This document shows, in pieces, positions 18,057 through 27,323 of a stretch of DNA of 64,000 bases (position 1 is its first letter; every line of letters begins with the position of its first letter). This stretch comes from Haloferax prahovense DSM 18310. Lineage in GTDB: Archaea; Halobacteriota; Halobacteria; Halobacteriales; Haloferacaceae. The DNA lies in NCBI RefSeq assembly GCF_000336815.1, contig NZ_AOLG01000008.1, positions 379,742-443,741 of the forward strand, read 5' to 3'. The notes beneath the pieces were generated by a model that was not told the origin of the DNA, made no database searches, and saw only the letters and a list, made by a program, of their open reading frames with translations. Position numbers and translations under genes: made by a program.

Positions 18057-18173
18057 CGCCGGCGGACGACACCGCGCACGCTCCGATTTCTCCCGAGTCG
18101 CCGACGCGAGCGATGCGGCTCGAACGGCCCGAACCGATGCCTATTCGGTCCTCTCGTTCCTAGAGTCGTCCGA

Positions 18174-21122
18174 ATGAGCAAGGACTACATCGAGGTTCGC
18201 GGTGCCGAAGAGCACAACCTCAAGAACCTCGACGTTCGCATCCCCCGCGAGACGTTTACCGTCGTCACCGGCCTGTCGGGGTCAGGCAAGTCCTCCCTCG
18301 CGTTCGACACCGTCTACGCGGAGGGTCAGCGGCGGTACATCGAGTCGCTTTCGGCCTACGCGCGGAACTTCCTCGGCCAGATGGACAAGCCGAAAGTCGA
18401 GGCCGTCGAGGGCCTCTCGCCCGCCATCTCCATCGACCAGAAGAACGGGGCCAACAACCCCCGGTCGACCGTCGGGACCGTCACCGAACTCCACGACTAC
18501 CTCCGCCTCCTGTACGCCCGCGTCGGCACCCAGTACGACCCCATCACGGGCGAGAAGGTCGGCGAGCAGTCCGCACAGGACATGGTCGACCAGATTCTCG
18601 AACTCCCCGAGGGCACCCGAGCGAAGGTCGTCGCGCCGGTCGTCCGCGACCAGAAAGGCGAGTTCAAGGACCTGTTTTCGGACCTCGTCTCCGAGGGCTA
18701 CGCCCGCGTCGAGGTCGACGGCGAGGAGTTCGACCTCTCGTTCGAGACGCCCGAACTCGACAAGAACTACGACCACACCATCGACGTGGTCGTCGACCGC
18801 GTGAAGGTCGCGCCCGAGGCGCGCTCGCGCATCGCCGACTCCGTCGAGACCGCGCTCGACGAGGCCGGCGGCGTCCTCAAACTCATCGTCCCCGACCCGC
18901 CCGAGGACCTCCCCTTCGCCTCCAACACCCGTTCGACCGGGTCGCTCGCGGGCGAGGGCGACGACCGCCTCGTCGTCGAGTTCTCCGAGGAACTCGGTAA
19001 CCCGAACTCGTCGTTCCGTTTTTCGGAAATCGAGACGCGGTCGTTCTCGTTCAACAGCCCCCACGGGGCCTGCCCGGAGTGCGAGGGCCTCGGCAAGGCG
19101 AAGGAGGTCGACCCCGACCTCGTCGTCACCGAGCCGTCGAAGCCGCTCAAGCACGTCTTCGAGCCGTGGAGCTACAACCGGACGTACTACCGCCGCCAGC
19201 TCGACAACGTCGCCGACCACTTCGGCGTCAGCGTGGACACCCCGTTCGAGGAGCTTTCGGACGAGGTGCAGGACGCCTTCCTGTTCGGCACCACCGAGGA
19301 CGTGGTGTTCGAGTGGACGACGAAAAACGGCACGCGCCACAAGGAACACCCCTTCGAGGGCGTCGTCGGCAACCTCGAACGCCGCCACGTCGAGACCGAC
19401 TCCGACCGGACGCGGGACCACATCGAGGAGTTCATGGCCGTCACGACCTGCCCCGACTGCGACGGCTCGCGGCTCAAAGAGCAATCCCGCCACGTCCGCG
19501 TCGGCGGCACGACGCTCCCCGAGGTCAACCGCATGACCATCGCGGGCGCGCTCGAACACTTCGAGGGCCTCGAAGCCGACCTCTCGGAGCGCGACCGCAC
19601 CATCGCACAGGAGATTCTCAAGGAGATTCGCGCCCGCCTCGGCTTCATGACCGAGGTCGGCCTCGAATACCTCACCTTGGACCGCGAGGCCGCCACGCTC
19701 TCGGGCGGCGAGTCCCAGCGTATCCGCCTCGCCACGCAGGTCGGCTCCGGCCTCGTGGGCGTTCTCTACGTCCTCGACGAGCCGTCTATCGGCCTCCACC
19801 AGCGCGACAACGACAAACTGCTCAACACGCTCGAAGGCCTCCGCGACCTCGGTAACACGCTCATCGTCGTCGAACACGACGAGGAGACGATGCGCCGGGC
19901 CGACGAAATCATCGACATGGGGCCCGGCCCGGGCAAGCGCGGCGGCGAGGTCGTCGCGCAGGGCGATTTCGACGATATCGTCGCGGCCGACGACTCCATC
20001 ACGGCCGACTACCTCTCGGGCCGCAAGGACATCGACGTGCCCGACGCGCGGCGCGAGGGCGACGGCGAACTCGTCGTCCGCGGCGCGCGCCAACACAACC
20101 TCGACGACCTCGACGTGCCGCTTCCCCTCGGGACGTTCACCGCCATCACCGGCGTCTCGGGGTCGGGTAAGTCCACCCTGATGCACGAGATTCTCTACAA
20201 GGGACTCGCCCGGCGGATGAACGACAACACCTCCGTCGACCCCGGCGAGCACGACGCCATCGAGGGCTACGACGAAATCGAGACCGTCCGGCTCATCGAC
20301 CAGTCGCCCATCGGTCGCACCCCGCGGTCGAACCCGGCGACGTACACCGGCGTCTTCGACTACGTCCGCGAACTGTTCGCCGAGACGAAGCTCTCGAAAC
20401 AGCGCGGCTACGAGAAGGGCCGGTTCTCCTTCAACGTCAAGGGCGGCCGCTGTGAGGCCTGCAAGGGACAGGGCAACGTCAAAATCGAGATGAACTTCCT
20501 CTCCGACGTGTACGTGCCCTGCGAGGAGTGTAACGGCGCGCGCTACAACGCCGAGACGCTCGACGTGACGTACAAGGACAAGACCATCGCCGACGTGCTC
20601 GACATGGAGGTCGACGAGGCGCTCGACTTTTTCGAGGCGAACTCGCAGATTCGCCGCCGCCTCCAACTGCTCCACGACGTGGGCCTCGGCTACATGCAAC
20701 TCGGCCAGCCGTCGACCACGCTCTCCGGCGGCGAGGCACAGCGCGTCAAACTCGCCGAGGAACTCGGCAAGAAGCAGACCGGCGACACGCTCTACCTGCT
20801 CGACGAGCCGACGACCGGTCTCCACAAGGAAGACGAGCGGAAGCTCATCGAGGTGCTCCAGCGCCTCGTCGACAACGGCAACACCGTCCTCGTGGTCGAA
20901 CACGAACTCGACCTCGTGAAGAACGCCGACCACATCGTCGACCTCGGCCCCGAGGGCGGCGCGGGCGGCGGCACGGTCGTCGCCAGCGGCACCCCCGAGG
21001 AGGTCGCCGAGAACCCCGACTCCCACACGGGTCGGTACCTCCGCGACTACCTCCCCGACGTGGACGAGGAGGGGCCGCGCTCGGACCGCCGCAACCCCGC
21101 GAAAGTGGCGAACGACGACTGA
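18174..21122 (+). CDS. uvrA: Excinuclease ABC subunit A
   Basis: A 982-aa DNA-damage recognition ATPase of nucleotide excision repair. There are two ABC modules with Walker A GLSGSGKS (33-40) and GVSGSGKS (about 659). Signatures are LSGGESQR and LSGGEAQR, and Walker B segments are VLDEPSIGL and LLDEPTTGL. Zinc modules CPEC/CPDC and CEAC/CEEC are all present. Haloarchaea acquired the bacterial UvrABC system; uvrB and uvrC are not in this window. Full length, no defect seen. Confidence 0.98.
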   Translation: MSKDYIEVRGAEEHNLKNLDVRIPRETFTVVTGLSGSGKSSLAFDTVYAEGQRRYIESLSAYARNFLGQMDKPKVEAVEGLSPAISIDQKNGANNPRSTVGTVTELHDYLRLLYARVGTQYDPITGEKVGEQSAQDMVDQILELPEGTRAKVVAPVVRDQKGEFKDLFSDLVSEGYARVEVDGEEFDLSFETPELDKNYDHTIDVVVDRVKVAPEARSRIADSVETALDEAGGVLKLIVPDPPEDLPFASNTRSTGSLAGEGDDRLVVEFSEELGNPNSSFRFSEIETRSFSFNSPHGACPECEGLGKAKEVDPDLVVTEPSKPLKHVFEPWSYNRTYYRRQLDNVADHFGVSVDTPFEELSDEVQDAFLFGTTEDVVFEWTTKNGTRHKEHPFEGVVGNLERRHVETDSDRTRDHIEEFMAVTTCPDCDGSRLKEQSRHVRVGGTTLPEVNRMTIAGALEHFEGLEADLSERDRTIAQEILKEIRARLGFMTEVGLEYLTLDREAATLSGGESQRIRLATQVGSGLVGVLYVLDEPSIGLHQRDNDKLLNTLEGLRDLGNTLIVVEHDEETMRRADEIIDMGPGPGKRGGEVVAQGDFDDIVAADDSITADYLSGRKDIDVPDARREGDGELVVRGARQHNLDDLDVPLPLGTFTAITGVSGSGKSTLMHEILYKGLARRMNDNTSVDPGEHDAIEGYDEIETVRLIDQSPIGRTPRSNPATYTGVFDYVRELFAETKLSKQRGYEKGRFSFNVKGGRCEACKGQGNVKIEMNFLSDVYVPCEECNGARYNAETLDVTYKDKTIADVLDMEVDEALDFFEANSQIRRRLQLLHDVGLGYMQLGQPSTTLSGGEAQRVKLAEELGKKQTGDTLYLLDEPTTGLHKEDERKLIEVLQRLVDNGNTVLVVEHELDLVKNADHIVDLGPEGGAGGGTVVASGTPEEVAENPDSHTGRYLRDYLPDVDEEGPRSDRRNPAKVANDD

Positions 21123-21158
21123 ACGCGCGCCGACTTTTCTTCAGCGCCGACGGTGCTC

Positions 21159-23111
21159 TCAGCGACGCTGATACCACCAGTAGCCGACGCCCGCGAGCGC
21201 GAGGACCACGACGAGCGCCGGGAAGAAGGGGAACGTCGTCGCCGGTTCGACCACCTCGACGGCGACCCGCTGGGTGCCCGTCGAGAGCTGTCTGCCGGCG
21301 TCGTCCTCGTAGCTCACGTCGACGCCGACGACCTGCGTCTTCGGGACGGCGTCGCCGCTCACTTCGAGGTCGAAGACGACGAGGCGCGTCTCGCCGGCGT
21401 CGAGTCGCGGGACGAACGCGACGGCGTCCTCGCTCGAAAGCGGCTCCTCGGCGACGAGCCTGACCGTCACGTCGGTCTGCGGCGTCGCCTCGGTGTTCGT
21501 CACCGCGAGGACGAGCCGGCCGGTCGAATCCACCTCGAACGTCGCGTTCCGCGGTTCGACCGCGACGGCGGGGTCGCCGGTGCTCACCGCCGCGAGCACG
21601 TCGGTCCGGTCGGCCGCGCGCAGTTCGTCGCCCGGCGGCCGGTACTCGACGACGAATGGGAGTCGACGCGTCCCCGGCGTCGTGCCCGCGGCGAGGCCGA
21701 TGGCGTACTCGAACTCGGCGACCTCGCCGGGCGCGAGCGTGCCGACGGTCACGTCGAGGTCCGTCGGCGTCAGCGCCGGGTCGTCGGATTCGAGGCGGAG
21801 CACCACGTCTCGGGCCTCGCCCTCGCCGACGTTCTCGACGGTGCCGACGACGCGGCCGACACCGCCGACTCTGAGCGTGCTCTCTTCGACCGTCACGGCG
21901 AACGCCGGGCCGGCTCCGGGGTCGAGACCGGCGACCAGTGACTGGACCTTCCGGTCGCCGCCGGGGTTGCGGAACGAGACGGCCACGTCGAGCGAGTAGG
22001 GCCGGTCGAGCGCGTCGTCGGCGACGCGGGCGCGGAAGCTCACGCGCCTCGTCTCGCCGGGTTCCCACGCGCCGACGTAGGCCTCCGCGGCGGGCGCGCC
22101 GGCCCCGAACGTCACTTCGGAGTCGGCGGACGCCACGCCGACGGTCGTCGCCGAGGCGGTCGCGTCGCCGACGTTCACGAGTTCGAGCGTCAGCGTGCCG
22201 GTGTCGCCGACGGCGACCGCGGCGTCCACGTCCGCGAGTTCGAAGTCGGCCCCGCGGGTCGGGCGCACCCCGGCGACGAACGACCGCGAAGTCCGCGTTT
22301 GGCCGTCCTCGTCGCGGTAGGTCACGGTCAGGTCCACCGAGTAGTTGCGGACGATGGCGTCGTCGGCGACGCGGGCGCGGAAGCTCACGCGCTCTGTCGC
22401 GCCTTCCTCCCACTCGCCGACGAACGTCTCCGCGGAGGCGACGCCGCTTCCGAACGTTATCTCCGGGTCGGTCGAGGTGACCGTCACCGTCGCGTCCGCG
22501 GCCCCGACGGGCCCGACGTTCTCGATGTCGACCGCGACGGTCCCGCTGTCACCGACCGCGAGGGCGGCGTCGACCGTCCGGACCGCGAACGCGGGTCTGC
22601 GCTCGACGACCACTTCGAGGTCCCGCTTGATGGTCCGACTCCGGTGGGTCGTCCGGACCGTCTCGCCGTCCACGTACACCGAGGCGGTGTAGTCGTAGGT
22701 GAACGTGACGGGGAGTTCGTAGGTACCGGGCCGCGCGCCCTCGGCGACGCGGAGGCGGAGCGACGCCGGCCCGGAGACGCCCTCGGGGACGGTCCCGACG
22801 GGAATCTCACCGCTGACGACGGTGATGGGGCCGTTCGACTCGCCGCGGATGGTCAGCGCGCGGGCCGTCTGGACGAGCGCCTCGTACTCCTCGGGGCCGT
22901 CGTTGGTGACCGTCCCGCTGTTGACGACGAACACCTCGACCGCGGCCTCGGTACCGGCGACGAGTCGGTTCTCCGGCGCGATAATCGAGAGGTCGGGACT
23001 TCCGGTCACTCGGCTGGCGGCCGCGGCGCTCCCGGTTGCGCCGGCGAGGGCGGACAGGACCAGTAGCGTGGCGAGGAGCGCCGCGCTCGCCCGCCGGGTA
23101 CGACGAGTCAT
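21159..23111 (-). CDS. Secreted CARDB/COG1361-type repeat protein with C-terminal membrane anchor
   Basis: A 650-aa exported protein. The N-terminus has basic residues and a hydrophobic stretch (ASAALLATLLVLSALAGATG), a Sec signal peptide. About four repeats of an Ig-like NEW3/CARDB fold follow from about residue 170 to 610. Repeats one and two share FRARVADDA and the VGDxGT turn, so they arose by recent duplication. A C-terminal helix (PFFPALVVVLALAGVGYWW) ends in RR, anchoring it in the membrane with repeats outside. It is divergent from an ABC transporter gene pair (133 bp apart). Function unknown, likely cell-surface adhesion or scaffold. Confidence 0.85.
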   Translation of the reverse strand: MTRRTRRASAALLATLLVLSALAGATGSAAAASRVTGSPDLSIIAPENRLVAGTEAAVEVFVVNSGTVTNDGPEEYEALVQTARALTIRGESNGPITVVSGEIPVGTVPEGVSGPASLRLRVAEGARPGTYELPVTFTYDYTASVYVDGETVRTTHRSRTIKRDLEVVVERRPAFAVRTVDAALAVGDSGTVAVDIENVGPVGAADATVTVTSTDPEITFGSGVASAETFVGEWEEGATERVSFRARVADDAIVRNYSVDLTVTYRDEDGQTRTSRSFVAGVRPTRGADFELADVDAAVAVGDTGTLTLELVNVGDATASATTVGVASADSEVTFGAGAPAAEAYVGAWEPGETRRVSFRARVADDALDRPYSLDVAVSFRNPGGDRKVQSLVAGLDPGAGPAFAVTVEESTLRVGGVGRVVGTVENVGEGEARDVVLRLESDDPALTPTDLDVTVGTLAPGEVAEFEYAIGLAAGTTPGTRRLPFVVEYRPPGDELRAADRTDVLAAVSTGDPAVAVEPRNATFEVDSTGRLVLAVTNTEATPQTDVTVRLVAEEPLSSEDAVAFVPRLDAGETRLVVFDLEVSGDAVPKTQVVGVDVSYEDDAGRQLSTGTQRVAVEVVEPATTFPFFPALVVVLALAGVGYWWYQRR

Positions 23112-23244
23112 GGTGAAGGGACCGGCGGGCGAGCCCGCTTCAGTCGCGCTAGATACGCGGCATGTAAGCTTAACAACACGCTCGGCTCTCAATCGGTGGT
23201 AACGTCACGCAAGGGATACGTCCGGAGCGCGCCTACGTGTGGGT

Positions 23245-24237
23245 ATGTCCGTCCCCGCCATCGACATCGACGGCCTCACCAAGTTCTACGGGGACGTTCG
23301 CGGGGTCGAGGAGCTCTCGATTTCCGTCTCGGAGGGCGAGCTGTTCGGCTTCCTCGGCCCCAACGGCGCGGGGAAGTCAACGACGATTCGCCTGCTTCTC
23401 GGCCTGCTCAAACCGACCGACGGTACGGCGAGCATCCTCGGGTTTCCGGTGGACGACCGCGCGGCCTTCCTCGACGTGCTCTCGCGCGTCGGCCACATCC
23501 CCGGCGACCCGCGGTTCTACGACGACGTGACCGGCCGCAAGACCCTCGACTACTTCGCCGGACTCTCCGGCGACGCCCGCCGCGACGAACTCCTCGACCG
23601 CTTTCCGGTGCCGCTCGACCGGCCGGTCCGGGCCTACTCCCGCGGCAACCGGCAGAAACTCGCCATCGTGCAGGCGTTCATGCACGACCCGCGGGTGGTC
23701 GTGATGGACGAGCCGACCTCGGGGTTGGACCCGCTCGTCCAACAGGAGTTCTACGAGTTCCTCCGCGAGGAGCGCGCCCGCGGGGGGACGGTGTTCTTGT
23801 CGACGCACATCCTCGGGGAGGTCCGCGAGGTCTGCGACCGCGTCGCCATCATCCGAAACGGTCGGCTCGTCGCCGTCGAGGACATCGACGACCTGCTCGC
23901 CCGGAGCGGGAAGGTCGTCACGGTCCAGTCGCCCGACTCCATCGACCTCGCCGACTTCGACTTTCCGGAGACCATCGACGCCCGCATCGAGCCCGACGGC
24001 TCCCTCCGACTCGTCACCTCGGGCAACTACGACGCGCTCGTGGACGCCCTCGACGGCTACCGAATCGACGACCTCGAAGTCCGCGAGACGGCCATCGAGG
24101 ACGTGTTCATGCACTTCTACGACGAGGGTGACGGCGGAGAAGACGGCGTTGACGTCGGCGACAGCGCCGCCACCGACGACGGGGGCGACGCCGAGGACCC
24201 GTCGCCCGCCGACGCCGAGGAGTCCGCGAATGCGTGA
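23245..24237 (+). CDS. ABC transporter ATP-binding protein
   Basis: A 330-aa ATPase of the ABC-2 (drug/lipid/copper-type) exporter class. Walker A GPNGAGKST is near residue 40. The signature region is degenerate for the class (YSRGNRQKLAIVQAF). Walker B VVMDEPTSGLDP and the switch His (STHILGEV) are intact. The last 35 residues are an acidic low-complexity tail. It overlaps the permease gene by 8 bp, so both form one transporter. ATG 23245 is preferred to a GTG 6 bp upstream. Substrate unknown. Confidence 0.92.
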   Translation: MSVPAIDIDGLTKFYGDVRGVEELSISVSEGELFGFLGPNGAGKSTTIRLLLGLLKPTDGTASILGFPVDDRAAFLDVLSRVGHIPGDPRFYDDVTGRKTLDYFAGLSGDARRDELLDRFPVPLDRPVRAYSRGNRQKLAIVQAFMHDPRVVVMDEPTSGLDPLVQQEFYEFLREERARGGTVFLSTHILGEVREVCDRVAIIRNGRLVAVEDIDDLLARSGKVVTVQSPDSIDLADFDFPETIDARIEPDGSLRLVTSGNYDALVDALDGYRIDDLEVRETAIEDVFMHFYDEGDGGEDGVDVGDSAATDDGGDAEDPSPADAEESANA

Positions 24238-25033
24238 ACTCGACATCGCGTCCTTCGAATTCGCCCGGCGACGGCGCGGGCTCGTCATCGTCTGCGTGCT
24301 CCTCGTAGCGACCGCGGGGCTCACCATCGCCGTCTTCCCGTCGTTCGGCGAGTCCGACATCGACTTCGCCGAACTGCTGGAGTCGTACCCCGAGGAGTTT
24401 CAGGCGGCCTTCGTCGGGAGCGTCACCGACTTCTCGTCGCTCGAAGGCTACCTCGTGGTCGAACTCTACCAACTCGTCTGGCTCCTCATCGTCGGGAGTT
24501 ACTTCGCCTACGCCGCGGGGTCGCTCGTCGCCGGCGAGGTCGACCGACAGTCGGTCGAACTCGTCCTCGTCCGGCCCGTCTCGCGCACCCGGTTCGTCGT
24601 CGGTAAGTTCCTCGCGATGCTCCCGGCGGTCGCCGTCGTCGACCTCGCACTCCTCGCGGCCGTCGTCGTCGGCGCGGGCCTCATCGACGAGGAGATTCAC
24701 CTCACTCGCCTCCTCGCGGTCCACGCCGTCGGCGGCCTCTACCTCGTCGCCTGCGTCGCGGTCGGCCTCCTCGCGTCGGCGTTCTTCGGGCGCGTCCGCC
24801 GGGCGCAGGGTGCGGCCATCGGCGTCGTCTTCGGGACGTTCCTCCTCGACTCCCTGACCGTCGACACCGACTACGAGTTCCTCGGAGCCCTGTCGCTCAC
24901 GCGCTACCTCGACCCCGGCGAACTCCTCGTCGCCGGCGACGTGGACTGGGGTGGCATCGCCGTGCTCGTCGCCGTGACGTGCGTCCTCGTCGTCCTCGCG
25001 GCCGAGGTGTTCGAGCGTCGCGACCTGTCGTAA
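24230..25033 (+). CDS. ABC-2 type permease
   Basis: A 267-aa polytopic membrane protein with about six helices, starting MRELDIASFEFARRRRG. It has the ABC-2 architecture: helix one, a long extracellular loop, then clustered helices including the region SVELVLVRPVSRTRFVVGKF that docks on the ATPase. The start codon lies inside the last codons of the ATPase gene, implying translational coupling. Together with that gene it makes a complete exporter or integral-membrane ATPase system. Confidence 0.9.
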   Translation: MRELDIASFEFARRRRGLVIVCVLLVATAGLTIAVFPSFGESDIDFAELLESYPEEFQAAFVGSVTDFSSLEGYLVVELYQLVWLLIVGSYFAYAAGSLVAGEVDRQSVELVLVRPVSRTRFVVGKFLAMLPAVAVVDLALLAAVVVGAGLIDEEIHLTRLLAVHAVGGLYLVACVAVGLLASAFFGRVRRAQGAAIGVVFGTFLLDSLTVDTDYEFLGALSLTRYLDPGELLVAGDVDWGGIAVLVAVTCVLVVLAAEVFERRDLS

Positions 25034-25126
25034 TCGTCGTTCTGCTCTCGGTCACCCGCGGCCCGCGCGACCGGCGCGAGCCACGCCCCGCGCCCGCTTT
25101 TTCACCGTCGAGCCCCTCTGTCCCCC

Positions 25127-26134
25127 ATGCACCTCTACGCCGCCGCGAACGGCGCGGTCCTCTCGGTCTCGGGGTCGCCCGACGACTCGACCGCCCGTCG
25201 GAGACTCGCCGACCACCGCATCGAGTGCGTCGCGGCCGACCCGCGCGCGCCGGACCGGGCGTTCTGCGGGACCTTCGACGCCGGCGTCTTCCGAACGACC
25301 GACGGCGGGGCGTCGTGGCACGCGGTCGGCACCGACGCGCTCCCCGAGTCGGTGACGAGCCTCGCCGTCTCGCCGGCCGACCCGGACGTGGTCTACGCCG
25401 GTACCGAGCCCTCGGCAGTCTTCCGTTCTCCCGACGGCGGCGACACGTGGGCCGAACTCGCGTCGCTTTCGGACCTCGATTCGGCGTCGTCGTGGGCGTT
25501 TCCGCCCCGCCCGCACACCCACCACGTCCGCTGGATAGAACCGGACCCGACCGACCCCGACCGGCTGTTCGTCGCGGTCGAAGCCGGGGCGCTCGTCCGC
25601 TCGCTCGACGGCGGGGAGACGTGGCAAGACCGCGTGCCGTCGAGCAAGCGAGACACGCACTCGATGGCGACGCACCCCGACCGACCGGGTCGCGTCTGGG
25701 TCGCCGCGGGCGACGGCTACGCCGAGACCGACGACGCGGGCGAGACGTGGACGACGCCGACCGCGGGGCTGGGCCACGGCTACTGCTGGAGCGTCGTCGT
25801 CGACCCCGCGGACCCGGACTCGGTGCTTCTGACGGCCGCCTCCGGGCCGATGCGCGCCCACCGGGTCGAGTCGGCGGCGGCGTACCTCTACCGCCGGGCG
25901 GACTCGTCGGAGGGCGGTGGTGAGTCGTGGGAACGCCTCGACGAGACCGGACTGCCGACCGGGCCGGGCGCGACGCGAGGGATTCTTGCCGCCGGTCTGT
26001 CCGGCGGCGAGTGCTACGCCGCGAACGACCGCGGCCTCTACCGGACGACCGACTTCGGCGACTCGTGGGACCGAATCGAGGTCCCGTGGGACGGGACACG
26101 ACGGACTGCGGCGGGGCTGGCGGTCGTCGAGTAG
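25127..26134 (+). CDS. BNR/Asp-box beta-propeller protein
   Basis: A 335-aa cytoplasmic protein (no signal peptide) with at least five Asp-box motifs of the form S/TxDxGxTW: TTDGGASW, SPDGGDTW, SLDGGETW, TDDAGETW and TTDFGDSW. Each caps a propeller blade, as in sortilin/sialidase-type folds. There are no sialidase catalytic residues that I can identify, so it is more likely a binding scaffold. The neighbouring genes give no clear partner. Confidence 0.8.
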   Translation: MHLYAAANGAVLSVSGSPDDSTARRRLADHRIECVAADPRAPDRAFCGTFDAGVFRTTDGGASWHAVGTDALPESVTSLAVSPADPDVVYAGTEPSAVFRSPDGGDTWAELASLSDLDSASSWAFPPRPHTHHVRWIEPDPTDPDRLFVAVEAGALVRSLDGGETWQDRVPSSKRDTHSMATHPDRPGRVWVAAGDGYAETDDAGETWTTPTAGLGHGYCWSVVVDPADPDSVLLTAASGPMRAHRVESAAAYLYRRADSSEGGGESWERLDETGLPTGPGATRGILAAGLSGGECYAANDRGLYRTTDFGDSWDRIEVPWDGTRRTAAGLAVVE

Positions 26135-26210
26135 CCGGGCGGTTTTTCCTCCGAGACGTCCCCTCGTCCGAAGCGAGAAGATTCATGGGTCGGCGCGGCA
26201 ACGGCCAAGC

Positions 26211-27293
26211 ATGTACGATTTCGCCGTCGTCGGCGTCGGTCCCGCCGGCGCGCGGTTCGCCCGCCGCGCGGCCGACGCGGGCTACGACGTGCTCGCGCTG
26301 GAGAAAGGCGAGGTCGGGACGCCCCTCGCGTGCTCCGGGCACGTCAGCACCGACATCTGGGAGTACGTCCCCGACGAGGCGCGCGACCGCCTGTTTCAGA
26401 ACCGTATCTACGGGGCGAACTTCCGCGTCGGCGGCCCGAACTCCAAGGCATACCCGTTCTACAAGCAAAGCGAGGTCTCGAACGTCATCGACCGCGTCGA
26501 ACTCGACCGCACCCTCGCCGACTGCGCCCGCGACGCCGGCGCTGACGTGCGCGAGGGCCACACCGTCACCGCCGTCGAGGAACTCGACGACCGGGTCCGA
26601 CTGACCGTGAGCGTGGCCGGTGAGGCCGGTACCGTCCGGTTCGAGGCGAAGATGGTCGCCGGGTGCGACGGCCCGACCTCGCGGGTCCGCCGAGCGCTCG
26701 ACCTCCCCGAACCGTCGGAGACGCTCCACGGCGTCCTCGCGTTCGACCCTGACCCGGACGACGGCGACTTCGTCGACGTGCACCTCACGGTCCCGCGCTT
26801 TTTCGCGTGGCGCATCCCCCGCGGCGACGCCGGCGTCGAGTACGGCCTCGCGGCCCCGCCGGGCGCTGAGGTCAACGAAATGTTCGACGCGCTCACGAAC
26901 ACCTACGACGTGGAGACGGAGCACTTCTGTTCGGGTGCCATCCCCATCGGCCCGCCGGACCGGACGACCACTCGTCGGGCGTTCCTCGTCGGGGACGCGG
27001 CCGCCCAGACCAAACCGTTCACCGGCGGCGGCATCCTCTACGGGATGACCGCGGCCGACATCGCCGCCGCGACCATCGACCCCGACGACCCCGAGACGCT
27101 GTCGGCCTACGAGGACACGTGGCGCGACGAACTCTCCCGGGAGATTCGGCTGGGCCACCTCGTGCGCCGGTGTTACTCTTTCCCCGAGTGGCTCCAGCGG
27201 GTCGGTCTCCGGTCGCTGTCGGGGGAAATCGGCGTCCACATGGACAAGCCGAGCTCGTTCTTCTCGCGCGAACACCTGAAGAAACTGCTCTGA
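26211..27293 (+). CDS. Geranylgeranyl reductase family FAD-dependent oxidoreductase
   Basis: A 360-aa flavoprotein. The N-terminus MYDFAVVGVGPAGARFARRAADAGYD contains the FAD-binding GxGxxG, and ALEKGE is the end of the beta-2 strand. A second FAD motif GDAAAQTKPFTGGGILYGM is near residues 260-280. Family members hydrogenate isoprenoid chains of archaeal lipids or menaquinone. The canonical substrate residues cannot be confirmed by eye, so it may be a paralogue of the lipid-saturating enzyme. ATG 26211 begins the Rossmann fold directly. Confidence 0.85.
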   Translation: MYDFAVVGVGPAGARFARRAADAGYDVLALEKGEVGTPLACSGHVSTDIWEYVPDEARDRLFQNRIYGANFRVGGPNSKAYPFYKQSEVSNVIDRVELDRTLADCARDAGADVREGHTVTAVEELDDRVRLTVSVAGEAGTVRFEAKMVAGCDGPTSRVRRALDLPEPSETLHGVLAFDPDPDDGDFVDVHLTVPRFFAWRIPRGDAGVEYGLAAPPGAEVNEMFDALTNTYDVETEHFCSGAIPIGPPDRTTTRRAFLVGDAAAQTKPFTGGGILYGMTAADIAAATIDPDDPETLSAYEDTWRDELSREIRLGHLVRRCYSFPEWLQRVGLRSLSGEIGVHMDKPSSFFSREHLKKLL

Positions 27294-27323
27294 AAGGGCC
27301 GGGAGCGCCGAAACGCTCCGCTC

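Noticed and set aside
18282..21026. A 914-codon minus-strand frame opposite uvrA
   Set aside because: Antisense shadow; uvrA is full length with all motifs.
25917..26210. N-terminal extension of the geranylgeranyl reductase-like protein
   Set aside because: Out-of-frame with the preceding propeller gene; the FAD-binding fold begins directly at 26211.
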